From the NCBI GenBank assembly GCA_019456245.1, contig VRUF01000058.1, positions 1-12,691 on the forward strand: 12,691 nucleotides of DNA, given 5' to 3'. Within the stretch, counting starts at the first letter, position 1; each line of letters opens with the position of its first letter. Below the pieces are notes generated by a model. That model was not told the DNA's origin, made no database searches, and was given only the letters and a program-made list of their open reading frames with translations. Shown here one piece after another: positions 12,438 to 12,691 of this stretch. The position numbers were made by a program, and so were the translations under genes. Origin of the DNA: Planctomycetota bacterium (lineage in GTDB: Bacteria > Planctomycetota > Phycisphaerae > Sedimentisphaerales > Anaerohalosphaeraceae).

Positions 12438-12691
12438 ATGGACAGAAAAAACAAGAGCAAAAAGCAGTATAATGAAGAGCAGGTTGTGCACACCCAAGAA
12501 CGCTCTGCCCAAACCATAACAGACAGCCTCCTTGAACACATTGGCGGAATTGTCCGCCCTTGCGGTGCAACTGCATCTTTGTCTAACTTTGACGCTTTGG
12601 CAAGCAATCCAATTTCCTTGCCGGAAAATCTAAAGCAAAAGGTATATTATCGAGAAACCCCAAACATTGGGACGTTAATAATATTTAGCTC
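12438..12691 (+). CDS. Hypothetical protein, N-terminal part (cut by right edge)
   Basis: From ATG 12438 the frame is open for 84 codons to the window end without a stop. GAGAGACGG just upstream is a weak ribosome binding site, and a good promoter lies at 12343-12371. The protein starts with a very basic, hydrophilic head (MDRKNKSKKQYNEEQ), then a mixed region with SLLEHIGGIVRPCGA and NPISLPENLKQKVYY. There is no signal peptide. I do not recognise it. Two minus-strand frames overlap it, but they lack a ribosome binding site and promoter. Confidence 0.55.
   Translation, partial: MDRKNKSKKQYNEEQVVHTQERSAQTITDSLLEHIGGIVRPCGATASLSNFDALASNPISLPENLKQKVYYRETPNIGTLIIFS

Noticed and set aside
12391..12607. 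Two overlapping minus-strand frames at the right edge
   Set aside because: They oppose an open plus-strand frame that has a good promoter, and they lack a ribosome binding site.

Overview
The window looks like chromosomal DNA of a planctomycete, most likely an anaerobic member of the Phycisphaerae. This is inference. It rests on a secreted protein ending in the short 'PAPGA + hydrophobic + basic' PEP-CTERM tail seen in that group, a rubrerythrin typical of anaerobes, and a hybrid kinase of a PAS architecture common there. No rRNA, tRNA, CRISPR array or insertion sequence was found.

Layout. (1) 1-1568: the 5' end of a membrane-anchored histidine kinase runs off the left edge on the minus strand. 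A PEP-CTERM 'choice-of-anchor'-like secreted protein follows on the plus strand and converges on a cold-shock protein. (2) 1569-2192: a gene-poor stretch with the cold-shock promoter and long leader, then two terminator-like hairpins. (3) 2077-4567, plus strand: a pentapeptide-repeat protein, two tandem receiver-like proteins that have lost the phosphoacceptor aspartate, rubrerythrin, and a short remnant of a nicotinate phosphoribosyltransferase gene. (4) 4648-7095, minus strand: a glycosyltransferase followed by a zinc alcohol dehydrogenase. (5) 7096-8346: a 520-base regulatory-looking gap, a truncated and frameshifted moeA, and directly behind it a dead third copy of the receiver-like gene. 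(6) 8450-11202: a multi-PAS hybrid histidine kinase with one LOV-type PAS domain, split by a frameshift in its first PAS domain. (7) 11305-12691: a small zinc-finger protein, a coiled-coil protein, and a plus-strand gene running off the right edge.

The main theme is signalling plus gene decay and duplication. Three related receiver-like copies (two intact, one dead) lie in one 6-kb stretch that also holds remnants of two metabolic genes and a frameshifted hybrid kinase. The pentapeptide gene and the first receiver gene share a duplicated promoter and leader, so they are probably co-regulated. The best candidates for something undescribed are the tandem receivers without phosphoacceptors and the LOV-type kinase with an altered flavin pocket. 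Everything here is read by eye. Family assignments come from recalled motifs, not from searches.
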